From CAKMZU01 sp965248335 (lineage in GTDB: Bacteria > Pseudomonadota > Gammaproteobacteria > Pseudomonadales > DT-91), in NCBI GenBank assembly GCA_965248335.1, contig CBDFIY010000003.1:1984001-2048000 (forward strand): 64,000 nucleotides of DNA, in the 5' to 3' direction. Shown piece by piece: positions 63,548-64,000 of this stretch. Under the pieces are notes generated by a model, which made no database searches, had not been told where the DNA came from, and saw only the letters and a list, made by a program, of their open reading frames with translations. Numbering within the stretch: the stretch's first letter is position 1; every line of letters starts with the position of its first letter. The translations under genes and the position numbers were made by a program.

Positions 63548-64000
63548 TCCTGCATCGCTTGAAAAATGGGCAGTAGTTCGTCTTGCCATTTTTGTTCATT
63601 GATGACGCCCGTAAATTTGTATCGAATACGCCCATTGGCATCCACGAAAAAGGTTTCAGGGGCACCATAGACGCCAAGATCCATACCAAGCGTTCCGTCA
63701 CTATCAACCATTATTTGACGATAAGGGTTACCGAGTTCTTCTAGCCATGCTTTTGCAGCCGGTACTTCATCTTTGTAATTAATCCCAACAATAGGAATAC
63801 CTCGTTTCTTCAAAACATTCAGAAATGGGTGTTCAATACGGCATGAAACACACCATGTTGCCCATACATTAACGAGCATGGGTTTACCTATAATGGAGGC
63901 TTTCGTCAGCGTGCTCGTAGCAAGCAAAGAAGGTAATTCAAAATCAGGGAATGCTTCACCCACGAGTGCCGAAGGCACATAGTTTGGGTCGTAGTTATCG
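63544..64000 (-). CDS. dsbE: Thiol:disulfide interchange protein DsbE (CcmG), partial
   Basis: The frame is open to the window edge, so the membrane anchor and true start lie outside. Visible: DNYDPNYVPSALVGEAFPDFELP, typical of DsbE just after its anchor, then thioredoxin motif VNVWATWCVSCRIEHP with the CxxC pair, GINYKDEVPAAKAWL and the cis-proline region YGAPETFFVDANG. Keeps apocytochrome c thiols reduced together with CcmH, with which it is translationally coupled. Confidence 0.95.
   Translation of the reverse strand, partial: DNYDPNYVPSALVGEAFPDFELPSLLATSTLTKASIIGKPMLVNVWATWCVSCRIEHPFLNVLKKRGIPIVGINYKDEVPAAKAWLEELGNPYRQIMVDSDGTLGMDLGVYGAPETFFVDANGRIRYKFTGVINEQKWQDELLPIFQAMQE

Noticed and set aside
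1..64000. CRISPR arrays, rRNA and tRNA genes
   Set aside because: MITE-A repeats are dispersed and palindromic rather than regularly spaced with unique spacers. No tRNA cloverleaf or rRNA block was recognised, though small tRNAs could be missed by eye.

Overview
The window is an AT-rich chromosomal segment of a gammaproteobacterium. The housekeeping genes (aroC, prmB, folE, sixA, prfC, hemN with an fnr/anr-type regulator, sstT, dsbE/ccmH) and their arrangement suggest a free-living or host-associated aquatic lineage near the Oceanospirillales/Cellvibrionales/Pseudomonadales. The species is not resolvable from sequence alone. The genome is undergoing heavy insertion-sequence activity: five IS families are present as whole or damaged elements, two more as remnants, and two families of short non-autonomous elements (called here MITE-A and MITE-B) are scattered between and inside genes.

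Layout. 0-3.7 kb: start of a type I restriction HsdR gene, a bile-acid-symporter-family transporter, a P-loop ATPase, a stub of an acyl-CoA ligase and a decayed exported-protein gene with a G7 tract. 3.8-10.2 kb: core metabolism (aroC-prmB divergent from folE; DUF4892, alpha/beta hydrolase and sixA overlapping like an operon; a BadF-type sugar kinase). 10.2-17.5 kb: a lipoprotein gene cut by an IS1595-family element, an ISAs1 element inserted in a MITE-A, prfC, and an IS30 element itself cut by a MITE-A. 17.5-26.4 kb: BtuB-like receptor under a cobalamin riboswitch, hemolysin-III protein, YbaY/META lipoprotein, MMPL pump, a frameshifted nickel superoxide dismutase, a cold-shock protein. 26.4-33.5 kb: second ISAs1 copy, cytochrome P450, hemN-fnr and a pseudo-receiver protein. 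33.6-38 kb: IS remnants around two unknown exported proteins, and an IS110 element cut by a MITE-B. 38-47 kb: tyrosine recombinase, tandem alkaline phosphatases behind a candidate Pho box, a RoxA-like di-heme protein, and a phosphate-binding/OmpA fusion. 47-54 kb: membrane AAA ATPase, two-component system, RDD protein, sstT. 54-62 kb: an IS630 element whose ends resemble MITE-A, a thioesterase, and a Cus-type copper/silver efflux pair. 62-64 kb: an exported DUF6940-like protein and the ccmH/dsbE cytochrome c maturation genes.

How it fits together. Functional themes are phosphate scavenging (two PhoA-type phosphatases, PstS-like/OmpA protein), haem and cytochrome chemistry (hemN, P450, di-heme oxygenase-like protein, ccmH/dsbE), oxygen sensing (Fnr), metal handling (CusBA, Ni-SOD, B12 uptake), and mobile DNA. 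The clearest structural finding is a nested set of transposition events. MITE-A has ten copies with TATACC...GGTATA ends and TA target duplication, and is probably moved by the resident IS630. One MITE-A interrupts an IS30 transposase whose original frame can be restored exactly. Another was later split by ISAs1 with a perfect 10-bp target duplication. No CRISPR array, tRNA or rRNA gene was seen, and no complete defence system is contained in the window.
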